64,000 nt of DNA from Gelidibacter algens. Lineage in GTDB: Bacteria > Bacteroidota > Bacteroidia > Flavobacteriales > Flavobacteriaceae. Shown in pieces: positions 43,268 to 51,926 of the stretch. Numbering within the stretch: the first letter of the stretch is position 1; the number at the start of each line of letters is the position of its first letter. A program made the translations under genes and the position numbers. The DNA lies in assembly GCF_001678675.1 (NCBI RefSeq), contig NZ_LZRN01000002.1, forward strand, positions 124,001 to 188,000, written 5' to 3'. The notes beneath the pieces were generated by a model. The model was not told the origin of the DNA. It was given only the letters and a program-made list of their open reading frames with translations, and ran no database searches.

Positions 43268-44509
43268 TTAGTAACATTCAAAACATTTTAAATAGTGGCC
43301 ATTAAGCTCAAGGTCTTCTGACCCTTTCAATGGTTTTGAAGGATATTCTTTTTCATTCAGAATACGTTTAAATGCTTTGGCATAAATGAGCAGTTCGTCC
43401 CTTCTGCTTTTAAGCTTGTTTTCAATAGTCTTGCCATCCAGATCGTATAGCTGTGACGGCCATAGGCGAAGGGCATTTTCAATAACTGAATCTGTTAAGA
43501 GATGTTGCAATTGTTGTGCTTCTTCAATAAATACAGCTTCTTCAGTGCTCTTTAAAAAATAGACATCAAAATCGTGGATCAGTCCAGGCATGTAATCGAT
43601 ATCCTTATCAAAAGGACGCATTTCAGGCGTGACATTTTTATTGGCCAAAATACTCGGAATGATGCCACTGATATTAAAAAAAGCATTGTCTCTATCTGCT
43701 GGCAGCGGAATTGCAACTTGACCATTCTGTTCTTCTTTGATAATCCAGCCCCATTGTTTGGCATGCCTGTCCCAGTCACCAATAACCAAATCGAATAAAC
43801 GTGCTCTTACCAAGGCGTGTTCATCTATCTTAAGTGTCTTACCACGTTCTAGTTTTAGGAGTTGAAGGTCATCAGTTTCTACAATTTCAGTAACGTTTTT
43901 GATGGACGTCCAATTGGTACTGCTTTCGGTTTCGTGCTCAAAAAGAAAAAGCTTGTTTCCATAAGTGTCATTATAATCTTTTAATGCGTCTTGTTTGGGA
44001 ATGAAGTACAGTTTTGGAGCGGTGTGTTGTACATGGGCCGCCTCTGCCAAAGAAGCTACTACTGTAGCGGCGTAGGGGTGCTGCGCACTAATACCATCTA
44101 CGATGATATTTTCAAGTCCGAGGGTTTTGGCGAATTCCGGCACTAGAGGCGCGGGTGTCTTGTTGACGCTTCTTAACGTGTATTTATTACCAATGCTGTC
44201 CTCAAGTTTTAAAGATTTGGTCTGGTTACCACCACCTTCCTCTATAACGGTAAGCCCACCTAAAAGGGTGTCCAAAAACGCCACCTTAACTTTTATGGGT
44301 GTAGACCATGCGTCACGGTAGTGCTCTCCCTGCATCAATTTTTTTAAGTCGTTTGCTTTATATAACGTGCTGGCAGCAATGGTTAATGAATCATAATCTT
44401 TAAAATTGATGCTATCAATAGTATCCAAATTGACAACGGTTGAGGTTTTAAAGTTTTCTGGGGTGCTGTTTAATGACCAATACAACACTATGATAAACAG
44501 AACCAGCAC
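43268..44509 (-). CDS. Membrane-anchored protein with an atypical-kinase-like (HipA/Fam20/PI3K-type) signature
   Basis: A 413-residue protein. The frame opens at GTG 44509 within a membrane segment (LVLFIIVLYWSL), so it is anchored with the bulk outside. A possible nucleotide-binding strand, YTLRSVNK (Lys about 117), precedes RARLFDLVIGDWDRHAKQW (Asp245, Asp247, His249) and, about 20 residues later, PLPADRDNAFF (Asp274). These resemble the catalytic loop and metal-binding Asp of HipA, Fam20 and PI3-kinase-type folds. The same module occurs, from memory, at the end of some Bacteroidota metallophosphoesterases. Kinase activity is an inference. The N-terminus is uncertain: one added base in the A7 run (44530-44536) would append a basic RTKKRNTTHRKK leader. 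Confidence 0.6.
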   Translation of the reverse strand: MLVLFIIVLYWSLNSTPENFKTSTVVNLDTIDSINFKDYDSLTIAASTLYKANDLKKLMQGEHYRDAWSTPIKVKVAFLDTLLGGLTVIEEGGGNQTKSLKLEDSIGNKYTLRSVNKTPAPLVPEFAKTLGLENIIVDGISAQHPYAATVVASLAEAAHVQHTAPKLYFIPKQDALKDYNDTYGNKLFLFEHETESSTNWTSIKNVTEIVETDDLQLLKLERGKTLKIDEHALVRARLFDLVIGDWDRHAKQWGWIIKEEQNGQVAIPLPADRDNAFFNISGIIPSILANKNVTPEMRPFDKDIDYMPGLIHDFDVYFLKSTEEAVFIEEAQQLQHLLTDSVIENALRLWPSQLYDLDGKTIENKLKSRRDELLIYAKAFKRILNEKEYPSKPLKGSEDLELNGHYLKCFECY

Positions 44510-44611
44510 AACGCCTATAATTAAAATTATTTTTTTCTATGAGTTGTGTTCCTTTTTTTAGTACGTATGGTCTAATGCAATATTATATTTTCTTAACGGC
44601 GACCATTTGGT

Positions 44612-45181
44612 TTATTTTTCATTTTCACTCCGCCATTTAATATTGCAGCCAATGCTCGGTTTTTGGTTTTCAGGCGATGGGTTATTATTCAACAGTGCGT
44701 TAAGTGCATTGATCAGATCTTCTCCTGTCACAGGAATATCATTTCCTGGTCTTGAACTATCCAACTGACCTCTATAAAACAATTCCAAGTTGGAGTCAAA
44801 AAGAAAAAAATCTGGAGTACAGGCTGCATTATATGCTTTCGCAACGCTTTGGGTCTGATCGTATAAATACGGAAAAATATACCCTTCATCCACAGCCATT
44901 TTCTTCATATATTCCGGTCCATCCTGTGGATAATTGGTGACATCATTACTCGAAATTGCTATAAAATCAATGCTCTTAGATTTATAATCTTTTGCTAGTT
45001 TTGTGAGTTTTGAATTTACATGTTTAACAAATGGGCAATGGTTGCAAATAAACATTATGACCGTTCCTTTAACGCCTTTGCAAGCATCCAAGGAAAGCTT
45101 TTCATCGCTTACAGTATCCAATAATCTAAAATTTGGAGCTTTCGTGCCTAGAGGCAACATGTTTGAAGGAGTTTGGGCCAT
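44612..45181 (-). CDS. Thioredoxin-family (AhpC/TSA-like redoxin) protein
   Basis: A 189-residue cytosolic redoxin. LGTKAPNFRLLDTVSDEKLS is the redoxin N-terminus; the active site is FICNHCPFVKH with Cys46 and Cys49, followed by FIAISSNDVTNYPQDGPEYM and the cis-Pro segment AACTPDFFLFD. The CNHCPF form is common in Bacteroidota and has been linked to thiol peroxidase or TlpA-like reductase activity; the real substrate is unknown. Divergent from csaA, 42 bases away. Confidence 0.9.
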   Translation of the reverse strand: MAQTPSNMLPLGTKAPNFRLLDTVSDEKLSLDACKGVKGTVIMFICNHCPFVKHVNSKLTKLAKDYKSKSIDFIAISSNDVTNYPQDGPEYMKKMAVDEGYIFPYLYDQTQSVAKAYNAACTPDFFLFDSNLELFYRGQLDSSRPGNDIPVTGEDLINALNALLNNNPSPENQKPSIGCNIKWRSENEK

Positions 45182-45223
45182 ACTATTATTTTTTTATCTT
45201 GTAAATTAATTTAAAATTTGAAC

Positions 45224-45559
45224 ATGGAAAAGATAATAACTTTTGAGGAGTTCACCAAAGTTGATTTGCGGGTTGGCACTATTATAGAAGTCAATGATTT
45301 TCCTGAAGCAAGAAACCCTTCCTATCAGATGGTTATTGATTTTGGTAGCCTTGGCACTAGAAAATCTTCCGCACAAATTACCACACTTTATGCAAAGGAA
45401 GACTTGTTGCACCGACAGGTTGTAGCAGTGGTGAACTTTCCTAAAAAGCAGATTGGAAAGTTTATGAGTGAATGTTTGGTGGTTGGTGCAGTAAAGGATC
45501 AGGATGTTTGCTTATTGAGTCCCGAAATACTGGTTAAAAACGGTTCACCTGTAGTTTGA
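45224..45559 (+). CDS. csaA: tRNA-binding (CsaA) protein
   Basis: ATG 45224 (MEKIITFEEFTKVDLRVGTI) gives 111 residues; a TTG two codons earlier is disfavoured. It is a single OB-fold domain of the EMAP-II type with the CsaA signatures KVDLRVGTIIEVNDFPEARN, FPKKQIGKFMSECLVVGAV and CLLSPE. CsaA binds tRNA and has chaperone-like activity in Bacillus. Length and motifs match the family fully. Single gene followed by a convergent terminator. Confidence 0.95.
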   Translation: MEKIITFEEFTKVDLRVGTIIEVNDFPEARNPSYQMVIDFGSLGTRKSSAQITTLYAKEDLLHRQVVAVVNFPKKQIGKFMSECLVVGAVKDQDVCLLSPEILVKNGSPVV

Positions 45560-45670
45560 AATATTTTTAAGATTAAACATAAACACCATTTGCGCAATCT
45601 CTTTATCAATTCTTGCGAAAAAGTGGTGTCGGGCTTGACTAATTTTATGAGCTACGGCAATTAACAGAAC

Positions 45671-45705
45671 AACCCAAAATTAAGGAAGACTCAATTTTGG
45701 GTTGA
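45671..45705 (+). terminator. Hairpin between csaA and the M14 peptidase gene
   Basis: An 11-bp stem, AACCCAAAATT (45671-45681) with AATTTTGGGTT (45693-45703). It lies between convergent genes; T runs are weak on both sides. Confidence 0.55.
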
Positions 45706-45755
45706 TTTATGTATTATTTTGACTTCAATCTGTGCTTAATTTAAAAGCCATTCAA

Positions 45756-48095
45756 TTATAATTCTTCTCTAAAAAAGATGGCGTTCATCATCAGTTTATT
45801 GGTGCCAAACCAAAATGCTCTAAAGTTGGTATTGTCTGTAAATGCAACCACTTTTCCACGTTTCATACGTTGCATTTGGTAAGGGACGCTCAACGCCAGA
45901 CTATCTAAATTTGATTTGGAAATATATCCACTCAATAAGGGGTTTTTTGTGTATTGAATGGGGTTGTTATAACTCTGTTTGTCAGGATTTATAAATAGGG
46001 TAGAACCTCTAAATAGTGGAAGTTTGTCATTTTTATATCCAAAATTGATAGGATGTGAACGGTCCAGTTTCGCTTCAAAAATAGCACCACCAATCACTTG
46101 GGCACCATTGTAATCACTGCGTTGCCCATAAGTTACATTTTTGGCGATACGTTCGGATTTTTTAATGTCTAATTTCATGAATTTGTTGGTGTTCAACCAA
46201 CGTACTGCGCTTTCAAAACCAATGAGTGTACCACCATTTTCAACCCACTTTCTTAAGGTTTCAGCAGCGCTTTTACTGAGGCTACCACTTGGCAAGATGA
46301 TGGTGTTGTAGCGGCTTAAATCTGCACGCTCTAAATTGTCAGTATCTAATTTTGTCAAGGTCATATCATAGCGTTGGTCAAGTAAATGCCAGATTTCTCC
46401 AGCGTCATAAGGCGACACACCACTGCCCACAATTAATGCTATTTTTGGTTGTGTCAATGCTCTAAATTGATTGCTACCCAAGTCGATACCTTTTGTTAAA
46501 CCTGTAGAAACCGCATCTATTTGCACATGTCCTTCTTTGGCCAGTTCATTCAAAAAGTTGTAGAGTTCATCGGCATCTTTAGATTGGTTTTGAACGGGAA
46601 CCAATATGGTGCCATAATCATAATCCTTACCATTAGCGCCAAATTGCTCCATGGCAACTTTTGCACGTAAATCACTTTTAAGAATTTGATTAAGCACTTT
46701 TGGAGTGTAATACTCATGCCATTCCATCAAATAGGCATAATTGCTTTTTGCAGATACTTGTCCAGGTTTCATTTTCAAATCCGTTACCTCTGCACCCATA
46801 TTTGAGGAGGCCGCGCCTTCAACATAATCTAAATTGAAAGCCAATGGGAAGGTCCAGGCAGATACATCATAAAACAAACTGTCTTCAAATGTCGTGCGCT
46901 TTTCAAACATCGCATTGATCAATCGCGTGTTTTTTTGATTTTTTGGGATGACGTAGCTATAACCTTTCTTGAATTTTTTGCCATCGATGGTCACGTCACG
47001 CATGTTTTTCGCAGCTTCCAATGTTGATAAAGCTGCTGTAAATTGATTGCGGATGGTAAATGGAAAGGTCAAAAGGCCGTTTTCACTTTCCTGAACATGG
47101 CCTCTAGAACTGGCTTGTTCAAAAAGAATACCGATACCGCCGTTAATATCAGGAAACGTGGATCCTTTTCCATAGTAGAAATCGTCAAAACTCTCTTCAG
47201 TGTAGTAGAAAGATCCAATCTTATCTAAGGCTTCAGCATGGAAATTTCCAATACGCCTGGTCAGTTCTTGGTTCAATTTTGGTGTTAGTGGATGCGTCCT
47301 GCTCGGGATTCCGGGTTGGAAAAAGAAGGTAGAATTAGTCCCCATTTCATGATGGTCTGTAAGGATGTTTGGCAACCATTTGTGAAAGGTTTCCAATCTT
47401 GCTCTTGATTCTGGCAATTGCACTGGCAACCAGTCTCTGTTCATATCAAACCAATAATGGTTGCTTCTCCCTCCAGGCCACACTTCAGAATATTCGCGGT
47501 CATTTGGGTCTGGATTTAAATTTTTGCTTTTGTTGGAATTTGCCCAATACGCAAAGCGTTGCAAGCCGTCAGGGTTGAATGAGGGATCAAAAAGAATCAC
47601 CATATCATCCAGCATCTCTTTCACATCATTGCTTTCTGCGGCAGCAAGATAATAGGCCACCAAAAGTGCTGCGTTGGAGCCACTTGCTTCGTTTCCATGA
47701 ATGGAAAAGCCTTGGTTGACCACAATTGGCATATTGCTGGTGGTTACCGAAGCATTGTCTTCAGTGGCCGCAATATGTTGCTGACGGATGGCGTCAATAT
47801 TTTGATGGTTTTTTGGAGAGGTAATGGTAAGCAAAATCAACGGCCTGCCTTCATACGTCATGCCTCTGTTTTCTAGCGTGATTCTTTCTGAGCTCTCAGC
47901 CAGTGCTTTCATGTATTCCACAAGTTTGTCGTGGGTAATATGCCATTCACCAACCTCATGGCCTATGACTGATTGTGGTGTTGGAATGGCCTTATTGTAA
48001 CTTGTGCTTTGCGGTAAATAATACGATAAATCCGTTTGTTTTTGGCCAAAAATGAAACACGACGATAAAAGAATGATAGTATACAAAAATTTCAT
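45756..48095 (-). CDS. Exported M14-family zinc carboxypeptidase
   Basis: A 779-residue secreted protein with signal peptide KFLYTIILLSSCFIFGQ. The M14 zinc ligands are HGNE (His133, Glu136) and the later DHHEMG (His248 or His249); WFDMNRDWLPVQLPESRARL sits where substrate-binding residues lie. The C-terminal 300 residues contain a GATase-like Rossmann domain (KIALIVGSGVSPYDAGEIWH, TIILPSGS), the usual extension of this Bacteroidota group. It probably trims peptides outside the cytoplasm. Downstream on the same strand from the DUF3276 gene, separated by a terminator. Confidence 0.93.
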   Translation of the reverse strand: MKFLYTIILLSSCFIFGQKQTDLSYYLPQSTSYNKAIPTPQSVIGHEVGEWHITHDKLVEYMKALAESSERITLENRGMTYEGRPLILLTITSPKNHQNIDAIRQQHIAATEDNASVTTSNMPIVVNQGFSIHGNEASGSNAALLVAYYLAAAESNDVKEMLDDMVILFDPSFNPDGLQRFAYWANSNKSKNLNPDPNDREYSEVWPGGRSNHYWFDMNRDWLPVQLPESRARLETFHKWLPNILTDHHEMGTNSTFFFQPGIPSRTHPLTPKLNQELTRRIGNFHAEALDKIGSFYYTEESFDDFYYGKGSTFPDINGGIGILFEQASSRGHVQESENGLLTFPFTIRNQFTAALSTLEAAKNMRDVTIDGKKFKKGYSYVIPKNQKNTRLINAMFEKRTTFEDSLFYDVSAWTFPLAFNLDYVEGAASSNMGAEVTDLKMKPGQVSAKSNYAYLMEWHEYYTPKVLNQILKSDLRAKVAMEQFGANGKDYDYGTILVPVQNQSKDADELYNFLNELAKEGHVQIDAVSTGLTKGIDLGSNQFRALTQPKIALIVGSGVSPYDAGEIWHLLDQRYDMTLTKLDTDNLERADLSRYNTIILPSGSLSKSAAETLRKWVENGGTLIGFESAVRWLNTNKFMKLDIKKSERIAKNVTYGQRSDYNGAQVIGGAIFEAKLDRSHPINFGYKNDKLPLFRGSTLFINPDKQSYNNPIQYTKNPLLSGYISKSNLDSLALSVPYQMQRMKRGKVVAFTDNTNFRAFWFGTNKLMMNAIFFREEL

Positions 48096-48142
48096 AAGCG
48101 TTTAATATAAAAATTTCATAGGTTTAGTTAACGTTTAAATAT

Positions 48143-48173
48143 AAAAAACCGCTACAGAATGTACCGGTTTTTG
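48143..48173 (-). terminator. Terminator of the DUF3276 gene
   Basis: AAAAACCG (48144-48151) pairs with CGGTTTTT (48165-48172); on the minus strand it ends in a T6 run. It lies 26 bases after the stop at 48199. Confidence 0.7.
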
Positions 48174-48198
48174 GTAATATTTTTTATGTGTTTTCAGA

Positions 48199-48588
48199 TT
48201 AGATATCCTCAAAGTTAATATCAGTAAAGCTTTCAGCTGATTTAACTGGCTCAGAATTTGAGTTGTGGTCTTCAGAATCAAAATCGTCTTTTTTGAAATC
48301 TTTTTGATGACGTTCGCTGATCACTTCATCACCTTTTTCATTGACAACATAATCTGTCATTTCCTTTAAAATCTCATTGAATTCGCTGAAATCTTCTTTG
48401 TAAAGATAAATTTTATGTTTCTTGTAGTGAAAAGAACCATCGTCATTAGTGAATTTTTTACTTTCTGTGATAGTAAGGTAATAGTCTTCAGCTTTTGTGG
48501 CCCTAACGTCAAAAAAATAGGTTCTTCTTCCTGCGCGTAATACTTTAGAGAATATTTCCTCTTTCTCCATCATTCCGTGATCACTCAT
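48199..48588 (-). CDS. PUR-alpha-like (DUF3276) nucleic-acid-binding protein
   Basis: A 129-residue protein: IFSKVLRAGRRTYFFDVRAT then DYYLTITESKKF, DGSFHYKKHKIYLYKEDFSE and FNEILKEMTDYV. This is the PUR repeat of Bacteroidota DUF3276 proteins, related in structure to eukaryotic Pur-alpha, which binds single-stranded DNA and RNA. The last 40 residues form an acidic tail. The exact cellular role is unknown. It has its own terminator and is probably a single-gene unit. Confidence 0.93.
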   Translation of the reverse strand: MSDHGMMEKEEIFSKVLRAGRRTYFFDVRATKAEDYYLTITESKKFTNDDGSFHYKKHKIYLYKEDFSEFNEILKEMTDYVVNEKGDEVISERHQKDFKKDDFDSEDHNSNSEPVKSAESFTDINFEDI

Positions 48589-48827
48589 ATATTTTTATTT
48601 TAATTAGTAACAGTTTACGTACCAAAAATCTAAAAAAAAAGAATAGTAACCAACAATTTCTGTTATTTCTTTTAACTAACTGATAAGAATCTTCTTGCAA
48701 CTCATTAAGAATGGCTAGTTATTTGGGATGATTTTTGGTGATACTGGCAAGTGAATTGGTCTATCCTTGAGCAGTGCTTATCGCATATGCCGAATTTGAT
48801 GTTTAAACCATCAAAATTTGGAAGACC

Positions 48828-50582
48828 CTATTCGTTTTGTGTAAGTTGTTTGATATAGAGTTCATTGTAATAGCCATCCGCACCAATGAGAGTATCGTGG
48901 GCACCTGTTTGTATGATCTTACCTTGGTCAAGTACAATAATTTTGTCGGCACTTTTAGCCGAAGACACCCTATGGCTCACAATAATAGTCGTTTTGCCTT
49001 TAGTAATGGTTTTAAGGTTGTTCAATATTTTTTCTTCGGTCTCAGTGTCAACGGCAGATAAACAATCGTCAAACAACAAAATTTGTGGCGCTTTAATGAT
49101 AGCCCTTGCAATGGAAATACGCTGTTTTTGACCGCCAGAAAGCGTCATGCCCCGTTCGCCCAAAACAGTATCATAACCTTTGGTAAACCCTTTGATGTTT
49201 TTATGGACATCGGCATTTTTTGCGGCATTGATCACTTCTTCTTCAGTAGCGTCTTCCTTGCCAAACATGATGTTGTTTTTTATGGAATCTGAAAACAAAA
49301 AGGCATCTTGAGGCACATAACCAAGATGATCCCTCAAACTTATTAAATTCAAATTTTCTATAGGCGTCCCATCAATTTTAATCTCACCTGATGTCACATC
49401 GTATAAGCGTCCTATAAGATCTAGTATGGTCGATTTGCCAGAACCTGTTTTGCCAATAATTGCCAATGTCTCACCTCTATTGAGTTTGAAACTTACATTT
49501 TTCAAGGCTTGAATATTGGTGTCAGGGTAGGTGAAGGACACGTTTATAAATTCAATGTTACCTTCAATATGGGAAGGTTCAGTAACATTGTTTTTTATAG
49601 TTGGTTCCTGTTTTAAAAATTCGTTGATCCTTTTTTGGGAAGCTTCTGCCTGTTGTATTACAGAAGTTACCCACCCTACAGTGGCTACAGGCCATGTTAA
49701 GAGGTTGACATAGATGATGAATTTTGCAATCACCCCCAAACTTTCAATTTCACCATTTATATATTGTTTACCGCCTATATAGATCACGATGATGTTGCTT
49801 AAACCAATTAAGAAGATCATCAGTGGGAAAAATAGGGCTTGGATTTTAACCAAGTCAATATTTTTTTGTCTGCTTTCTGCAGAAAGTTTATCAAAATCAG
49901 CATTGGTGCCACCTTCAATTCCATAAGACTTGATAACGCTAATACCACTAAAAGTTTCCTGCGTAAATGTAGAAAGTTTGGAAAGCCATTGCTGAACTAT
50001 GGTACTTCGCTTATGAATAGATTTGCTTAAAATATAGATAAAATAGGAAAGGATGGGTAATGGGATAATAGTGTACAAGGTCAGTGTAGGCGCGGAATTG
50101 AACATTAAAATAAGCGCAATTACAAACAGTGTTACAGTATTGATACTATACATGAGGGCAGGGCCTGCGTATTCCCTCACTTTTCCTACATCTTCACTGA
50201 TACGGCTCATCAAATCTCCGGTTCGGTTAGATTTGTAAAAATCTAAGGACAAGCGTTGGTATTGTTGATACACTTCGTTTTTGAGATCATACTCTATCTG
50301 TCGAGACACATAAATAATGGTCTGCCGCATCAAAAAGGTAAACACCCCACCTATAACTGCAGCACCAACAATATAAAGGACATTTATAAGCAATTTACTC
50401 TTGACCACATCTAGGTCTGTAGTGACACCTTTTCTGTAATTGTCAATAACATCTACTGAATTACCAACTAATTCTGGCGTAAAAAGGAGAAAAATCCTTG
50501 CGACAATCGTAATTAAAACTCCTGCCAATAACTTATATCTGTACTTGTAAAAATATTTATTAACGTGCTGTAACTCTCTCAT
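48828..50582 (-). CDS. ABC transporter, fused permease and ATPase (MsbA/MDR type)
   Basis: A 584-residue half-transporter that would act as a homodimer or heterodimer. Six membrane helices occupy about 1-310, with the coupling-helix region RTGDLMSRISEDVGKVREYA. The ATPase domain carries Walker A IGKTGSGKST, signature LSGGQKQRISIARA, Walker B ILLFDDCLSAVD and the His switch IVSHRVSS. The Walker B region reads DDCLSAVD rather than DEATSALD: the catalytic Glu is replaced by Asp, a change seen in the less active site of heterodimeric exporters. Export substrate unknown. Confidence 0.93.
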   Translation of the reverse strand: MRELQHVNKYFYKYRYKLLAGVLITIVARIFLLFTPELVGNSVDVIDNYRKGVTTDLDVVKSKLLINVLYIVGAAVIGGVFTFLMRQTIIYVSRQIEYDLKNEVYQQYQRLSLDFYKSNRTGDLMSRISEDVGKVREYAGPALMYSINTVTLFVIALILMFNSAPTLTLYTIIPLPILSYFIYILSKSIHKRSTIVQQWLSKLSTFTQETFSGISVIKSYGIEGGTNADFDKLSAESRQKNIDLVKIQALFFPLMIFLIGLSNIIVIYIGGKQYINGEIESLGVIAKFIIYVNLLTWPVATVGWVTSVIQQAEASQKRINEFLKQEPTIKNNVTEPSHIEGNIEFINVSFTYPDTNIQALKNVSFKLNRGETLAIIGKTGSGKSTILDLIGRLYDVTSGEIKIDGTPIENLNLISLRDHLGYVPQDAFLFSDSIKNNIMFGKEDATEEEVINAAKNADVHKNIKGFTKGYDTVLGERGMTLSGGQKQRISIARAIIKAPQILLFDDCLSAVDTETEEKILNNLKTITKGKTTIIVSHRVSSAKSADKIIVLDQGKIIQTGAHDTLIGADGYYNELYIKQLTQNE

Positions 50583-50636
50583 TTATAATAGTGGGCCGTT
50601 TTTGAATTGACGATTTGATAATTTAGCGACTATATT

Positions 50637-50668
50637 TTTGCTCATACTTTAATATTGCTCTATTTTTG
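50637..50668 (+). promoter_or_regulatory. Promoter of the leucine dehydrogenase gene
   Basis: TTTG (50637-50640), 20 bases, then TATTTTTG (50661-50668): a full Bacteroidota promoter 48 bases before the ATG. A second TATTTTTG at 50633-50640 overlaps the -33 box and may be an alternative start. Confidence 0.65.
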
Positions 50669-50716
50669 AGCCTAATTTTTAGATAATCTAAAAAACGTTG
50701 AAATAATTTTAATGAT

Positions 50717-51817
50717 ATGAATTCAAAAGTTATTAGTGGTAAAGAACTTTCAAAGGCAGATCCTGTTTTTGGACAACTTTCTTTTGATGATCACGAGCAA
50801 ATTGTTTTTTGCAATGACAAAGATACTGGTTTAAAGGCAATAATTGGCATTCATAATACGGTTTTAGGACCGGCCTTAGGTGGTACAAGAATGTGGAATT
50901 ACGCCAATGAATGGGAAGCTTTGAATGATGTGTTGCGACTTTCTCGTGGCATGACCTTCAAAGCGGCAATTACAGGCTTAAATTTAGGAGGTGGCAAAGC
51001 TGTTATCATAGGCGATGCCAAGACTCAAAAGACACCTGAATTGATGCGCAAATTTGGTGAGTTTGTGCACTCTTTGAGTGGAAAGTATATTACCGCGGAA
51101 GATGTAGGTATGACTACTGAAGATATGGATACGGTAAGAGAAGTGACCCCTTATGTTACGGGAATCTCTGAAAGTAAAGGTGGTGCGGGTAATCCGTCTC
51201 CAATAACTGCGTATGGTGTTTTTATGGGAATGAAAGCTGCTGCAAAATTTAAATTTGGATCTGATGTTTTGGAAGATAAATCGGTATTCGTCCAAGGTAT
51301 CGGAAATGTTGGAGAAGCTTTAGTGGAGCATTTGGTTAATGAAGGTGCGAAAGTAACCATTACTGATCTTAGCCAAGAACGTTTGGAGAGCGTGAGAAGC
51401 AAATATGGCGTTTCCATTTATACTGGAAAGGATTTATATAGTGAAGCCATGGACATTTATGCACCTTGTGCACTTGGCGCTACAATAAATGATGACAGCA
51501 TTTATAGATTGAAAGCCAAAATCATCGCTGGCGCAGCTAACAATCAGTTGGCTGAGGATAGACATGGGGTGATGTTGCAGGAAAGAGGCATTGTTTATGC
51601 GCCAGATTTCTTGATCAACGCCGGAGGCATCATTAATGTGTATGCGGAACTTGAAAACTATGATAGACAGGAAATTATACGTAAAACAGAAAATATTTAC
51701 AATACGACTTTGGAAATTCTGCAACGCTCCGAGGCAAATGACGTGACTCCTAATGTAGCTGCGGTTAATACAGCCAAAGAACGAATCGCAAAACGAAAGA
51801 GCGAACATTCAAAATAA
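50717..51817 (+). CDS. ldh: Leucine dehydrogenase (Glu/Leu/Phe/Val dehydrogenase family)
   Basis: A 366-residue NAD-dependent enzyme that deaminates leucine, valine and isoleucine to the 2-keto acids. The catalytic core shows GPALGGTRMW, MTFKAAITGLNLGGGKAVI (lysines about 82 and 94), AEDVGMTTEDMD and the NAD-binding VQGIGNVGEAL (about 192). The 366-residue length and GGTRMW context match leucine rather than glutamate dehydrogenase. Together with HMG-CoA lyase and methylmalonyl-CoA mutase in this window it points to branched-chain amino-acid catabolism. Own promoter and terminator. Confidence 0.93.
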   Translation: MNSKVISGKELSKADPVFGQLSFDDHEQIVFCNDKDTGLKAIIGIHNTVLGPALGGTRMWNYANEWEALNDVLRLSRGMTFKAAITGLNLGGGKAVIIGDAKTQKTPELMRKFGEFVHSLSGKYITAEDVGMTTEDMDTVREVTPYVTGISESKGGAGNPSPITAYGVFMGMKAAAKFKFGSDVLEDKSVFVQGIGNVGEALVEHLVNEGAKVTITDLSQERLESVRSKYGVSIYTGKDLYSEAMDIYAPCALGATINDDSIYRLKAKIIAGAANNQLAEDRHGVMLQERGIVYAPDFLINAGGIINVYAELENYDRQEIIRKTENIYNTTLEILQRSEANDVTPNVAAVNTAKERIAKRKSEHSK

Positions 51818-51841
51818 GAGCAATATATCTTACGATATTGT

Positions 51842-51870
51842 TTTGAAGTTATAAATTAATACTATTTTTG
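51842..51870 (+). promoter_or_regulatory. Candidate promoter of nusB, abutting a terminator
   Basis: TTTG (51842-51845), 17 bases, then TATTTTTG (51863-51870). The start point would fall at about 51874-51878, inside the 5' arm of the hairpin that begins at 51872, so transcripts from here would lack part of that stem. Confidence 0.55.
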
Positions 51871-51871
51871 C

Positions 51872-51907
51872 AAGGCGAAAAGTCAATGACACTTTTCGCC
51901 TTTTTTA
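51872..51907 (+). terminator. Terminator between leucine dehydrogenase and nusB
   Basis: A 12-bp stem, AAGGCGAAAAGT (51872-51883) with ACTTTTCGCCTT (51891-51902), loop CAATGAC and a T run. It can stop transcripts coming from the leucine dehydrogenase gene. Confidence 0.85.
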
Positions 51908-51926
51908 ATTTAATAAGTTCTTACAA

